38,716 nt of DNA from a virus. A model generated the notes under the pieces. It saw only the letters and a list, made by a program, of their open reading frames with translations, was not told where the DNA came from and made no database searches. The DNA is taken from positions 1-38,716 of the IMG/VR virus record IMGVR_UViG_3300012037_000001; one strand, given 5' to 3'. This document shows positions 15,999 through 22,850 of this stretch, piece by piece; the stretch's first letter is position 1; every line of letters starts with the position of its first letter. The translations under genes were made by a program, and so were the position numbers.

Positions 15999-17051
15999 TT
16001 AAAAAGTTGGATAATCCTCCGCCAAAGAGCCCATATCCTTCCATCCAATGCGGCTCAAATAGATGCTCGTAGTCTCTAAATTAGCGTGCCTATTCTGCTT
16101 CTGAATGTAGAGCAAACTGACCTTCTTATCTGCTAGTAAATAGTTGGCGGTGTTCTTCCATCCATACAGCTTGAACTCTAATCCGAAACCCAGGTGATTA
16201 AGGTGTTCACGGTACCTCCCGGCCAGGGTGTTTACACCAATTGGCTTCTTCTTATCTCGTCCGGGAAAAAGGAAATCACCTGGCTGTTTTAGCGAGAGGT
16301 ACTCGGCCAGCTCCTCGCGAAAGGTGACAGGGATGACGACATAATCATCCTCTCCATTCTTCGAGATGTGAGAGGGGACATGTACGCGCCATTCGTCGAG
16401 CTCGAAGTGCATCACCTTCATCAAGCGTAGTTCTGAGCCTGGCCGCAGTAGTAGGTAGAAAACACACTGGCAGGCAAAAAGCAATTCGGGGTCGTGCTCT
16501 GAAAGGTGTTGATAGATGGCTCGACGATGCGAGGTCTGATACCTACGATTGGTGAGTGCCTTGTGCTTGAGGCGAGGGATGTGGCTGAAGAACTCATCGT
16601 CGGTGATGGCTGCAAAGATTTGTTTAAGGTATCGAAGGTAATCATTACGCGTTCCTCTGGCGACGTGGTCTTCCAGGTGCTCGAAGTAATCAGTCACCAG
16701 GTCGGTACTCATCTCTCGTTTTCCTTTCCACTTCAGGAATAGGCGAAGTTTGGAGCAGTAGCACAGGTAGCTCTTTTTGCGCCACGTTTTTTTCTTCTGC
16801 GCGATCCAATCCCAAGCGCGAGCTTCGATAGGCTTCTTCGCCACGTAAGTTTCGATGAAGGCCAGCATTGACCGCTCGGCGAGCTTCACCCTGCCTTCGT
16901 AGGTTTTGGGGTCGGATAGGCCAGTGTAGATACGCTGCCGCCTTCCTTCCTCATCGTAGTACTGGAGATAGGGCTTTAGGCCAAGGTTCCGGGAGACATG
17001 TATCTTAATACGCGATGGTCCGTTTTCGGCAAGTTTTTTTTCTGCTGACAT
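15999..17051 (-). CDS. int: Tyrosine recombinase (phage integrase)
   Basis: 350 residues, leftward. An N-terminal arm-binding region and SAM-like core-binding domain (residues 75-165) precede the catalytic domain. Catalytic positions: Arg203 (LRPGSELRL), Lys231 (SHISKNG), the box II segment YGWKNTAN where the usual His and Arg are Tyr296 and Lys299, His322 (QNRHANL) and the nucleophile Tyr331 (TTSIYLSRI). A Lys at the second Arg position is something I recall in other Bacteroidota mobile-element integrases, so the enzyme is probably active. It should catalyse attP x attB recombination. It is separated from the repressor by a minus-strand terminator and the attP-like region. Confidence 0.9.
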   Translation of the reverse strand: MSAEKKLAENGPSRIKIHVSRNLGLKPYLQYYDEEGRRQRIYTGLSDPKTYEGRVKLAERSMLAFIETYVAKKPIEARAWDWIAQKKKTWRKKSYLCYCSKLRLFLKWKGKREMSTDLVTDYFEHLEDHVARGTRNDYLRYLKQIFAAITDDEFFSHIPRLKHKALTNRRYQTSHRRAIYQHLSEHDPELLFACQCVFYLLLRPGSELRLMKVMHFELDEWRVHVPSHISKNGEDDYVVIPVTFREELAEYLSLKQPGDFLFPGRDKKKPIGVNTLAGRYREHLNHLGFGLEFKLYGWKNTANYLLADKKVSLLYIQKQNRHANLETTSIYLSRIGWKDMGSLAEDYPTF

Positions 17052-17132
17052 GATTAAGTGTTCAGCAGTCCCTCACGTGTGCGCGTGCGGATCGAATGAA
17101 GAAAGAGGTGCCTGGCGATGCGTCGCCAAACG

Positions 17133-17173
17133 AAAACCGCCCTACCCCTAGTAGATACTAGGAGTAAGGCGGG
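17133..17173 (-). terminator. Leftward terminator between repressor and integrase
   Basis: Read on the minus strand: a long imperfect stem with perfect core CCTAGTA/TACTAGG and outer CCGCC/GGCGG arms, followed by TTTTCGTTT. It would stop repressor transcripts before the integrase gene, so integrase expression needs its own start or antitermination. Confidence 0.65.
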
Positions 17174-17501
17174 TGGTGGAGAATATCGGAATCTACCCCA
17201 CCCCCCAAAACCTAAGCAAACACTATCACCCAACAAACCCAATTTGGCGATCGCCAAATAAATAAGGCGACGGCGCATAGGGCCAAAAGTTCTCGATACG
17301 GCCAGGTACATACTCATCAACAACTATTTGTAGTGAAATAGAAAAACAATAAACAAAGAACCAAACAACAATCAAATAACCTGATACTTTGACCCTAACA
17401 GATAGAATCACTTAAAGTATCAAAGTACCAGAGATAGATAAATAGCTGATTCTTACTTACTTACTTACTATATACTAAGGGGGGGGGTGGTCAATCCAAT
17501 T

Positions 17502-17572
17502 GGGTCAAATAGGGTCAAACACCCCCCCTACTTGGGTCAAACACCCCCCATATTAGGGTCAACTAGGGTCAA
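17502..17572 (+). repeat. Phased GGGTCAA repeats upstream of the integrase gene
   Basis: Five GGGTCAA copies at 17502, 17512, 17534, 17556 and 17566; two pairs are spaced exactly 10 bp. They are the reverse complement of the TTGACCC units at 15826-15883, so the two clusters flank int as inverted arrays. Poly-C stretches lie between the copies. Confidence 0.6.
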
Positions 17573-17642
17573 CGTGTTTAAACATGCACCTAGCAGCTAG
17601 GGGCAACTTCAAACAATACCACCCCCCACCTCGCGCAAACAC

Positions 17643-18068
17643 TCACTTATCGAGGATTTCCAGCAGCTCAGATAATTGGTTCCCCAGTACCCCCCCAGCC
17701 TCTTTTGCCGCTGGCGACCGCAACAACGCGACCACCTGCCGCCGCAGCTGCTCCACCTTCGCTTCCTGTTCCTCTACGGTGCCATGTAGGAGCGACTTCT
17801 CCCTGACTGATCGCTCCAGCTCCTTCACTACCCCGTCTTCGCTCGGCGGCCGGGTTTCTCCCTTCCACATGTCTTGCCCGACAATGTCGCCCACGTAGAC
17901 GCCGAAAAGGTCAGCGTATTCTTGGATAACAGAGGCTGGCGGCGTTGCTTTTCCCTTCTCGTAATCAATGATGGAACTGGAAGTCTTGCCTAATCTCTCC
18001 GCAACGAAAGATTTCGACCATTTTTTTTTCTCTCGTAAATGCTTGAGGTTCTGATGAATACGATTCAT
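17643..18068 (-). CDS. XRE-family repressor (CI-like)
   Basis: 141 residues, leftward. N-terminal HTH_3 domain at about residues 6-60: LKHLREKKKWSKSFVAERLG, KTSSSIIDYEKGKATPPASV, then YADLFGVYVGDIVG. A helical coiled-coil C-terminus (ELERSVREKSLLHGTVEEQE and AKVEQLRRQVVALLR) probably dimerises; there is no peptidase-type (LexA-like) domain, so SOS self-cleavage is not expected. It is divergent from the early operon starting with SSB, with an operator-like repeat between. Role: lysogeny maintenance, by position. Confidence 0.85.
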   Translation of the reverse strand: MNRIHQNLKHLREKKKWSKSFVAERLGKTSSSIIDYEKGKATPPASVIQEYADLFGVYVGDIVGQDMWKGETRPPSEDGVVKELERSVREKSLLHGTVEEQEAKVEQLRRQVVALLRSPAAKEAGGVLGNQLSELLEILDK

Positions 18069-18103
18069 GTGTAGTTATTATCTGGATTATTGTAGTTTTA
18101 AAC

Positions 18104-18135
18104 TTGCTTATGTGAGTTCAAACCGACTATGTTTG
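18104..18135 (+). promoter_or_regulatory. Rightward early promoter (Bacteroidota consensus)
   Basis: TTG (18104-18106), 21-nt spacer, TATGTTTG (18128-18135), a perfect TAnnTTTG box. It lies 140 bases upstream of the SSB gene in the divergent repressor/early region. A TATTTTTG box on the opposite strand (18167-18160) could start the repressor transcript, but its -33 spacing is poor. Confidence 0.72.
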
Positions 18136-18140
18136 TATTG

Positions 18141-18156
18141 CAATCGGTTCTGATTG
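18141..18156. promoter_or_regulatory. Candidate repressor operator
   Basis: Inverted repeat CAATC-6 nt-GATTG located 5 bases after the -7 box of the rightward promoter, within the expected start region. Location fits repression by the XRE protein encoded divergently. A single site only; no second copy was found by eye. Confidence 0.4.
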
Positions 18157-18274
18157 TCGCAAAAATAATAGACAATAGCAATGCAAATGCGATTTAGTCT
18201 GTCTTTTCTGCGATTAAAGCGAAGGTCGTCCGTAATCAAAATCGATTTCAAACTCAAAACTTAAAGAAATCATA

Positions 18275-18697
18275 ATGTACAATCTCATCACGCTCATCGG
18301 CCACCTTGGCCAGGCACCTGAAACAAAAAAGATCTCCATGGGCAGTTCGGTAACAAGGCTTTCCCTTGCGACCAGCATAAGCTGGAAGAACGCTGAGGGC
18401 GTAAAGTCAGAGAAAACAGAGTGGCACAGCATCGTGCTGTGGAACAAGCTGGGCCAAGTGGCTCAGGACTACCTGGAAAAGGGAAGCAAAGTGCTGATAG
18501 TCGGTCGGGTAGAATACAGGAAGGTTGAGAACAACGGGGAAACTCGCTATTACACTGATGTAATCGCATCGGAAATGAGGCTACTCAGCACTAAGTCCAC
18601 CCCTACCAACAGCTCCCCTGAAAATAACCTCCCCAAAGGCCAACCTAAGTCACTAACCGCCTTGCGGCCAGACGACAAAGAAGACCTGCCTTTCTAA
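18275..18697 (+). CDS. ssb: Single-stranded DNA-binding protein
   Basis: 140 residues. OB-fold at residues 1-105: MYNLITLIGHLGQAPETK, SLATSISWKN, TEWHSIVLWNKLGQVAQDYL, KGSKVLIVGRVEYRK, TRYYTDVIASEM. A Ser/Pro/Asn-rich linker leads to an acidic C-terminal tip DDKEDLPF, the conserved partner-docking peptide. Note that the N-terminal Asn-x-x-x-x-x-G-x-x-G pattern of host SSBs is close to NLITLIGHLG. First gene of the early operon under the promoter at 18104; expected to coat ssDNA during phage replication. Confidence 0.93.
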   Translation: MYNLITLIGHLGQAPETKKISMGSSVTRLSLATSISWKNAEGVKSEKTEWHSIVLWNKLGQVAQDYLEKGSKVLIVGRVEYRKVENNGETRYYTDVIASEMRLLSTKSTPTNSSPENNLPKGQPKSLTALRPDDKEDLPF

Positions 18698-18708
18698 CCC
18701 CCCCCCTT

Positions 18709-18728
18709 TGCACCGGCGTCCGCGCCCT
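18709..18728 (+). repeat. Dispersed GC-rich 20-bp repeat, copy b
   Basis: TGCACCGGCG followed by TCCGCGCCCT, in the 44-bp spacer between ssb and the next gene, just after a run of nine C. It is identical in 19 of 20 positions to copy e in the fibre signal-peptide region (38040). Confidence 0.75.
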
Positions 18729-18741
18729 AAACCAATTCTCA

Positions 18742-19059
18742 ATGAATCTAAGTGATTTCATTATCTCCCGCCATAAGGAGCTCGATATTTCCGCTGAAGG
18801 AACCCACGAGCTGCTAGGCTCGAAGAAAAGATTTACCCGCATGATGAACACATCCCCCGAAAAGGCAACGATGCGGGATATCATGCGCCTGGCACAGCGA
18901 ATTGAAGTCCACCCCCTTCGCCTAATCAATGAGTACGGTCTTGGTGACCGGGGACTCAGCCAAGAAGACAAAGACCAATTGGGACTGCACTACGCAGTCC
19001 TGCCACTCCCCACGACAAAACACAACAATGCGACCCCCCCCCCCGAAAACCGCGGCTGA
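18742..19059 (+). CDS. Small HTH-like early protein
   Basis: 105 residues. Residues 1-70 look like a compact helical DNA-binding domain (LSDFIISRHKELDISAEGTH, KRFTRMMNTSPEKATMRDIM, RLAQRIEVHPLRLINEY), similar in rhythm to an XRE fold without a clean signature. The C-terminus is low complexity and ends in a poly-C-encoded PPP stretch overlapping the next start. A one-base change in the C11 tract would fuse this protein to the next frame (see findings). Probably an early regulator; not assigned to a family. Confidence 0.6.
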   Translation: MNLSDFIISRHKELDISAEGTHELLGSKKRFTRMMNTSPEKATMRDIMRLAQRIEVHPLRLINEYGLGDRGLSQEDKDQLGLHYAVLPLPTTKHNNATPPPENRG

Positions 19060-19231
19060 AATAAGAAGCCGGATCTTTCAAATCCATGAGCAGCGCAAAA
19101 GCGCGCTGACAACCCAGCACAATTTCAAAAGCTCAAACGACCCGGCCTTGGCCGAGTACTGCCTGAGACTTCACCTCCGCCTACATGAGCTGCACTGGGC
19201 TCTGGGCGAAAAAACAAAATACGATGCTTAG
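19028..19231 (+). CDS. Small helical protein overlapping the HTH-like gene
   Basis: 67 residues from ATG 19028, overlapping the preceding gene by 32 bases; its first codons (MRPPPPK) are made from the poly-C tract. The body is helical and charged (AAEIRSRIFQIHEQRKSALT, AEYCLRLHLRLHELHWALGE). It may be a separate gene or the displaced C-terminal half of the preceding one. The stop overlaps the next start by 8 bases. Confidence 0.5.
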   Translation: MRPPPPKTAAEIRSRIFQIHEQRKSALTTQHNFKSSNDPALAEYCLRLHLRLHELHWALGEKTKYDA

Positions 19232-19502
19232 CCCCGACGCCGCACAACGCAAAGCCATCCGATTCTTCGAGCAAAAGACTGCCGATGGTTACGACATGAG
19301 TTCCTGGACGATTCTCCGCTCCCACCCCACCAAGCTCAGTCCTGCCAACCTCGTCCTTCTTGCTGCGGCAACGGATGAAGACATTGGTACTCTGATAAGT
19401 CACGGAATGGGTCTGGACAACAGAATTAGCGACTTTGAACCCCACGTTATCATCGATCGTCGGGGCATCCGCCCCCGGCATAATACCTACGAATTTGATT
19501 AG
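19224..19502 (+). CDS. Unknown 92-aa early protein
   Basis: 92 residues from ATG 19224. Segments: LSPDAAQRKAIRFFEQKTAD, SSWTILRSHPTKLSPANLVL, LAAATDEDIGTLISHGMGLD, HVIIDRRGIRPRHNTYEFD. The even mix of helix and strand suggests a folded domain, but no family is recognised. It is followed by a strong terminator at 19539, so it ends the first early transcript. Confidence 0.6.
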   Translation: MLSPDAAQRKAIRFFEQKTADGYDMSSWTILRSHPTKLSPANLVLLAAATDEDIGTLISHGMGLDNRISDFEPHVIIDRRGIRPRHNTYEFD

Positions 19503-19538
19503 GTCGTCTTTTTTTTCATGAGATTATGATAGTAGATA

Positions 19539-19566
19539 CCCCCTGGCTTCGGCCAGGGGGCCTTTT
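19539..19566 (+). terminator. Terminator with TTCG tetraloop in the early region
   Basis: Perfect 9-bp stem CCCCCTGGC/GCCAGGGGG (19539-19547 with 19552-19560) closed by a TTCG tetraloop, then CCTTTT. A textbook stable hairpin; the short T-run suggests partial termination, allowing early genes downstream to be read at a lower level. Confidence 0.8.
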
Positions 19567-19578
19567 AAAAAACTCACC

Positions 19579-19968
19579 ATGCTTGCAACAGATATAGGCG
19601 AAAAACTGAAAGCTGCCACTCGTGTGCTGGAAAGCATGAAAGTCAGAGTACGACAGTGGAATCAAAAATCTGAGGCAAAAGATCGCCTCAAAATAATGGA
19701 ACGCGCAGACGAGATAATGACCATCGAGATGGCTATCCTTAGTGCTTCCCGCGACCTAAAGCCCATAGTTATTTCGGAGGACTTTGATGGGGCGTACAAG
19801 CGAGGGTTTGAGACTGCTCGCCGCCGATTCTCCCCTTCCGAGCACGGTATTGTTGATCGTCGCCGTGTCGAATTCGACAACTTCGGTAGCCCTTACAATC
19901 CGGCCAACGAAGCAAAGCGCAAAGCGCACAACGCCGGGCAGGCAGAAAAGTGGGAAGACCACTACTAG
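19579..19968 (+). CDS. Unknown 129-aa charged early protein
   Basis: 129 residues. The N-terminal two-thirds are helical and charged (ATDIGEKLKAATRVLESMKV, RLKIMERADEIMTIEMAILS), and the C-terminus is hydrophilic (PYNPANEAKRKAHNAGQAEK). It lies between the early terminator and the replication ATPase. No family is recognised. Confidence 0.6.
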   Translation: MLATDIGEKLKAATRVLESMKVRVRQWNQKSEAKDRLKIMERADEIMTIEMAILSASRDLKPIVISEDFDGAYKRGFETARRRFSPSEHGIVDRRRVEFDNFGSPYNPANEAKRKAHNAGQAEKWEDHY

Positions 19969-20014
19969 CCTCTCCTACCACATCCGACCTTTTCATATTT
20001 TATATTTCTTTTCC

Positions 20015-21514
20015 ATGTCACAAGACCCCTTTCTTCAGCTAGTTGAAGCAGAAATGGCGCAAGCTATGAGCCTCCTGAACGGAGGGGCTGCTATCCGTGA
20101 GCGCATCGCGAAGCTAGACCTGCGCAAGATCGCTTTCCCGCTTCATTGTCTTCCACTCGGCGTTGCCGAGTTTGTGCGGGCCTACATGGAAACCTTCAAT
20201 AGCCCAGCAGATCACTATGGCCTGGCAATAATGTGTGCTGCGGGAGCCGCCGTGGGCAACGCCGCCCGCATCAATGACCGGGGAACGATGCACCCGGCGG
20301 TGCTCAATGCTGTATTTGTCGACGTGCCCGGCAGCGGGAAAACGCCCACGATCGGAACGGTATTGAAGCCCTTCGTGAAAATCGAAGGGGAACACCAGCG
20401 CGACTACGACCGCGCAATCCACGAGTATAAGCAGGAGCAAAAGCAGAAGAAAAAAAACGATGACGAGGGTGACGACGAACCACCCTGCCCTGCTGAACTG
20501 CTGGTCGGCGATTTCACCCTTGAGTCGCTTATCGACGTGCTAGAGCACAATACCCGTGGGGTGCTGGCGTGGGCTGACGAGATAGAGGGATTTATTTCCG
20601 CGATGGACAAGTACCGCACGGGAAAAGGTGGCGACGATAAGTTTTGGCTCTCGGCCTACACCGGCGAGCCCTACAAAACAAACCGCCGAAACCGCAGCCG
20701 ACCGGTCTACATACCCCGGGTTTTCTGCCCTTTTATGGGCGGCATCCAGCCGGGCTTAATTACTGTCTTCTCTGACGATAAGCGAGATAGTAGCGGGTTC
20801 CTTTCCCGCCTGTTGTTCACGAAACCCGCCTTGGCTAAAAAGCAGCATTACCACAATCAGCGTCCGCACGACAAGCATGCAGCGCACTGGGAGTACTGCG
20901 TCCGCCGGCTTTTGGCCGTTCCCCCTCGCGAGACCATCAGCGACTTTTCAGGCAAGCAATTAGTGACGCCACACGAAATTGAGATGTCGGACGATGCAAG
21001 GCAGATTTACGCCGCCTTCGTCAATGGAATCGCCGACCGGATTAATGAGCTCGACGAGCTGGACATCACGACCAGATCTACCCTTGTGAAGTTCGAGACG
21101 CACCTGTTGCGCTTCGCCCTAATCCTTCACTACCTCGACTGGGCCAGCACTCCCCCACCCGCACCGATTGAATCGGACAATGAATTTGCCGATCTCCTGG
21201 CAGAAGGATACGTTCGCGAAAGCGACATCAGCAAACAAAAGATTACTGGCGATGCCATGAAGCGCGCCACCGAAATAGCTGAATACTTCATGGCTACTGG
21301 CCTGGAAGTAGTCGGCAAGCTGAAAGACTACGTGAATACACTCCCGCCGACGTACCAGGTGTGGTACGAAGAACTGCCCGAGGAGGGCATAACCACCAAG
21401 CTTGCGGTGACGCTCGGAGAAGAAGCGACCTTCAGCTCCAGCACCGTGAAGCGGATGCTGAAAGACCAAAAGCTTTTCAAGAAAGTAGGCCGTGGGGTCT
21501 ACGAGAAAATTTAA
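20015..21514 (+). CDS. DUF3987-type replication ATPase/helicase
   Basis: 499 residues from ATG 20015; the frame is open upstream, but that part overlaps the previous gene. It matches the DUF3987 family by layout: an N-terminal region ending in PLHCLPLGVAEFVRAY, then VDVPGSGKTPT (Walker A, Lys109), a Lys/Glu-rich insert (residues 130-155), GVLAWADEIEGFISAMDKY (Walker B-like, Asp188-Glu189), PRVFCPFMGGIQPGLI, SGFLSRLLF (Arg-finger-like) and a C-terminal winged-helix-like segment (ATFSSSTVKRMLKDQKLFKK). Such proteins act with primases as the phage replicative helicase or primase-helicase. No catalytic primase domain is visible here. Confidence 0.8.
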   Translation: MSQDPFLQLVEAEMAQAMSLLNGGAAIRERIAKLDLRKIAFPLHCLPLGVAEFVRAYMETFNSPADHYGLAIMCAAGAAVGNAARINDRGTMHPAVLNAVFVDVPGSGKTPTIGTVLKPFVKIEGEHQRDYDRAIHEYKQEQKQKKKNDDEGDDEPPCPAELLVGDFTLESLIDVLEHNTRGVLAWADEIEGFISAMDKYRTGKGGDDKFWLSAYTGEPYKTNRRNRSRPVYIPRVFCPFMGGIQPGLITVFSDDKRDSSGFLSRLLFTKPALAKKQHYHNQRPHDKHAAHWEYCVRRLLAVPPRETISDFSGKQLVTPHEIEMSDDARQIYAAFVNGIADRINELDELDITTRSTLVKFETHLLRFALILHYLDWASTPPPAPIESDNEFADLLAEGYVRESDISKQKITGDAMKRATEIAEYFMATGLEVVGKLKDYVNTLPPTYQVWYEELPEEGITTKLAVTLGEEATFSSSTVKRMLKDQKLFKKVGRGVYEKI

Positions 21515-21538
21515 CCACAACTTCATTTTTTAACCAAG

Positions 21539-21570
21539 TGCGCCCTACCCCGTGTCTGGGATAAGGCGCA
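21539..21570 (+). other. Hairpin upstream of the membrane protein gene
   Basis: TGCGCC/GGCGCA arms enclosing ACCCC..GGGAT pairing, 20 bases before the ATG at 21590. No T-run. Possible translational control element. Confidence 0.35.
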
Positions 21571-21589
21571 TGCACTCAAGTATTTACTA

Positions 21590-22507
21590 ATGATTACAAG
21601 TACAAATATAGGTAGCAACGCCCGGATGATGGGCATCGTGTTCAACGCCTTCATCATTTTGTCCATCCTAGTCAACGCTGCGCTGACCGCGCAGTTTGGC
21701 TGGGAACACAGTGGCGGCGTATTCGGCGCGCTCATTATGCTCCTGTTTTTCGATGGCGCGGCCATCGCCTGGTACCTCGCTCGGAAAAAAGAAGGACTCA
21801 GCAGCATGCAGCGAGGAATCGCCAAGCTGCTTTCAATCGGCACCATCATTGCCAGTACGCTGGTGAGTGTCATCCAGGTACTGCTGAACACTACCCTGGT
21901 CGCGTTCAGCACGGACGCCCTGCAAACCATCGGGAAAGGTGGCCTGATTCTGGTCACCGTGGCGGCGGCTGCCAATTTCCTCGCCCTGTTTGCCTTCCAG
22001 TACTTCAGCATCGAAGAACAGAAAGCCGAGCAGCTCGAAGAACAGAAAGCCCGCGCCAACGACGAGCGGCAGGACATGATAAACGAGGCCCACACGAAGG
22101 CACACACCAAGGCCCGGGCCCGCCTAATGATGCAGACGGACGCAATCGCGGAGCGCATGGCCAACGATGCCGAACGCGAGTTCTACGCAGCAATGGACTG
22201 CCTGGACATGTACGAAGCACCAGCCGCGCGGCCTAATAAGGGCGCGGGCGCGGGTGCAAAGAAGAAGGGAAAGAAAGCAAAGAAGGCTACCCCTACCCCG
22301 CCCGTAAAAGCGGCAAACTCTGCCTGTGACTGTGGCATGCCGATAGGAACATCCGAAGGAGAGTGTGATTATGAACTCGGCGGTAACGGCTGCATGATCG
22401 ACCTCCGGGCCGAGCAAGAAAAAGCCGCCGCCCGCCCTATTGATTTCGAGAGTGTGCCGCTCGAACTCCCTGGCTTCGGTGCAGTAACCGACCCGCCGGG
22501 AAAGTAG
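21590..22507 (+). CDS. Four-helix inner-membrane protein with cytoplasmic coiled coil and Cys-rich tail
   Basis: 305 residues in the zero frame. Four hydrophobic segments at about 13-35, 43-65, 78-100 and 115-138, then a charged helical region (EEQKAEQLEEQKARANDERQ) to about 215, a Lys/Gly/Ala-rich linker (GAGAGAKKKGKKAKKA) and a Cys-rich end (CDCGMPIGTSEGECD). The stop TAG (22505) directly follows the heptamer GGGAAAG in the correct register for -1 slippage; the -1 frame encodes a zinc-ribbon-like extension. A membrane-linked replication, superinfection-exclusion or sensing role is possible; no family is recognised. The linker is encoded by a minus-strand copy of the dispersed repeat (22239-22258). 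Confidence 0.7.
   Translation: MITSTNIGSNARMMGIVFNAFIILSILVNAALTAQFGWEHSGGVFGALIMLLFFDGAAIAWYLARKKEGLSSMQRGIAKLLSIGTIIASTLVSVIQVLLNTTLVAFSTDALQTIGKGGLILVTVAAAANFLALFAFQYFSIEEQKAEQLEEQKARANDERQDMINEAHTKAHTKARARLMMQTDAIAERMANDAEREFYAAMDCLDMYEAPAARPNKGAGAGAKKKGKKAKKATPTPPVKAANSACDCGMPIGTSEGECDYELGGNGCMIDLRAEQEKAAARPIDFESVPLELPGFGAVTDPPGK
22239..22258 (-). repeat. Dispersed GC-rich 20-bp repeat, copy g (minus strand)
   Basis: Minus strand TGCACCCGCG followed by CCCGCGCCCT, inside the membrane-protein gene, preceded by CCTTCTTCTT on the minus strand. It codes for KGAGAGAK in the sense frame. Confidence 0.65.
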
Positions 22508-22632
22508 CCCAGCCTGGCGTGTGCGGGTATTGCGGCACTAACTTCCCCTACAGCAATGCCCGCCAACGCTACTGCCACGCCCACCGCCAAGCCAAGTACC
22601 GCGACCGCAAAAAGCTGGTAGTAAAAAGTTAA
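22498..22632 (+). CDS. Zinc-ribbon-like extension, candidate -1 frameshift product
   Basis: In the -1 frame from the heptamer GGGAAAG (22498-22504), read as G GGA AAG TAG in the zero frame, 42 codons follow to TAA (22630-22632). They encode VAQPGVCGYCGTNFPYSNAR and then QRYCHAHRQAKYRDRKKLVV, with C-x2-C, C-x-x-H and a basic tail as in small phage zinc-ribbons. There is no ATG; the only independent start would be GTG 22519 (38 aa). Frameshifted full product: 347 aa. A one-base sequencing or assembly error is the alternative explanation. Confidence 0.55.
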   Translation, partial: GKVAQPGVCGYCGTNFPYSNARQRYCHAHRQAKYRDRKKLVVKS

Positions 22633-22850
22633 GCTGTTACGCTCAATTAACTGATTGCGTGACATATACAGAAACTGACTGGTATCAGTACGGGCCGCGC
22701 CTTGCCCTGAACGCAGGGGAGGCGTGGCCCACTAATCACTAATTTTCCCATAATGTTTTTTCTGAGTATAGGGAAGTTCCTGTCAGCCTAAACGTAGGAT
22801 GGCAGGGGGAAGGGCTTCCCCGCTCGGACAAAAAACAACCAATATCAACC
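22633..22850 (+). other. Hairpin-rich leader region
   Basis: No ORF. Three hairpins in a row: ACTGA/TCAGT (22674-22689), GGGCCGCGCCT/AGGCGTGGCCC with inner CCCT/AGGG (22692-22730), and an outer GGGAAG/CTTCCC (22771-22820) enclosing CCTGTCAGCCT paired with AGGATGGCAGG (one mismatch, one wobble). The last ends 30 bases before the phosphatase start. It may be a structured 5' leader or small RNA; no T-run directly follows any of the stems. Confidence 0.45.

Larger units (their letters stand above)
17052..17642. other. Candidate attP / integration control region
   Basis: About 590 bp without a credible gene. From left to right: TGGCGA..TCGCCA (about 17113-17128), a minus-strand terminator hairpin (17133-17173), an 18-bp perfect palindrome ATTTGGCGATCGCCAAAT (17242-17259), an inverted repeat GATACTTT/AAAGTATC (17383-17390 with 17414-17421) with a TTGACCC inside its left end (17389), four TTAC tandem units near 17450, a run of nine G, and five GGGTCAA repeats (17502-17572). 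Position between int and repressor and the mirrored arm-like sites suggest attP; the core cannot be fixed without the host junction. Confidence 0.5.

Noticed and set aside
17054-17323. 89-codon leftward ORF directly before the integrase
   Set aside because: Its sequence is Arg/Leu-rich and low quality, it covers a terminator hairpin and a palindrome, and has no family resemblance. Judged to be a chance frame.
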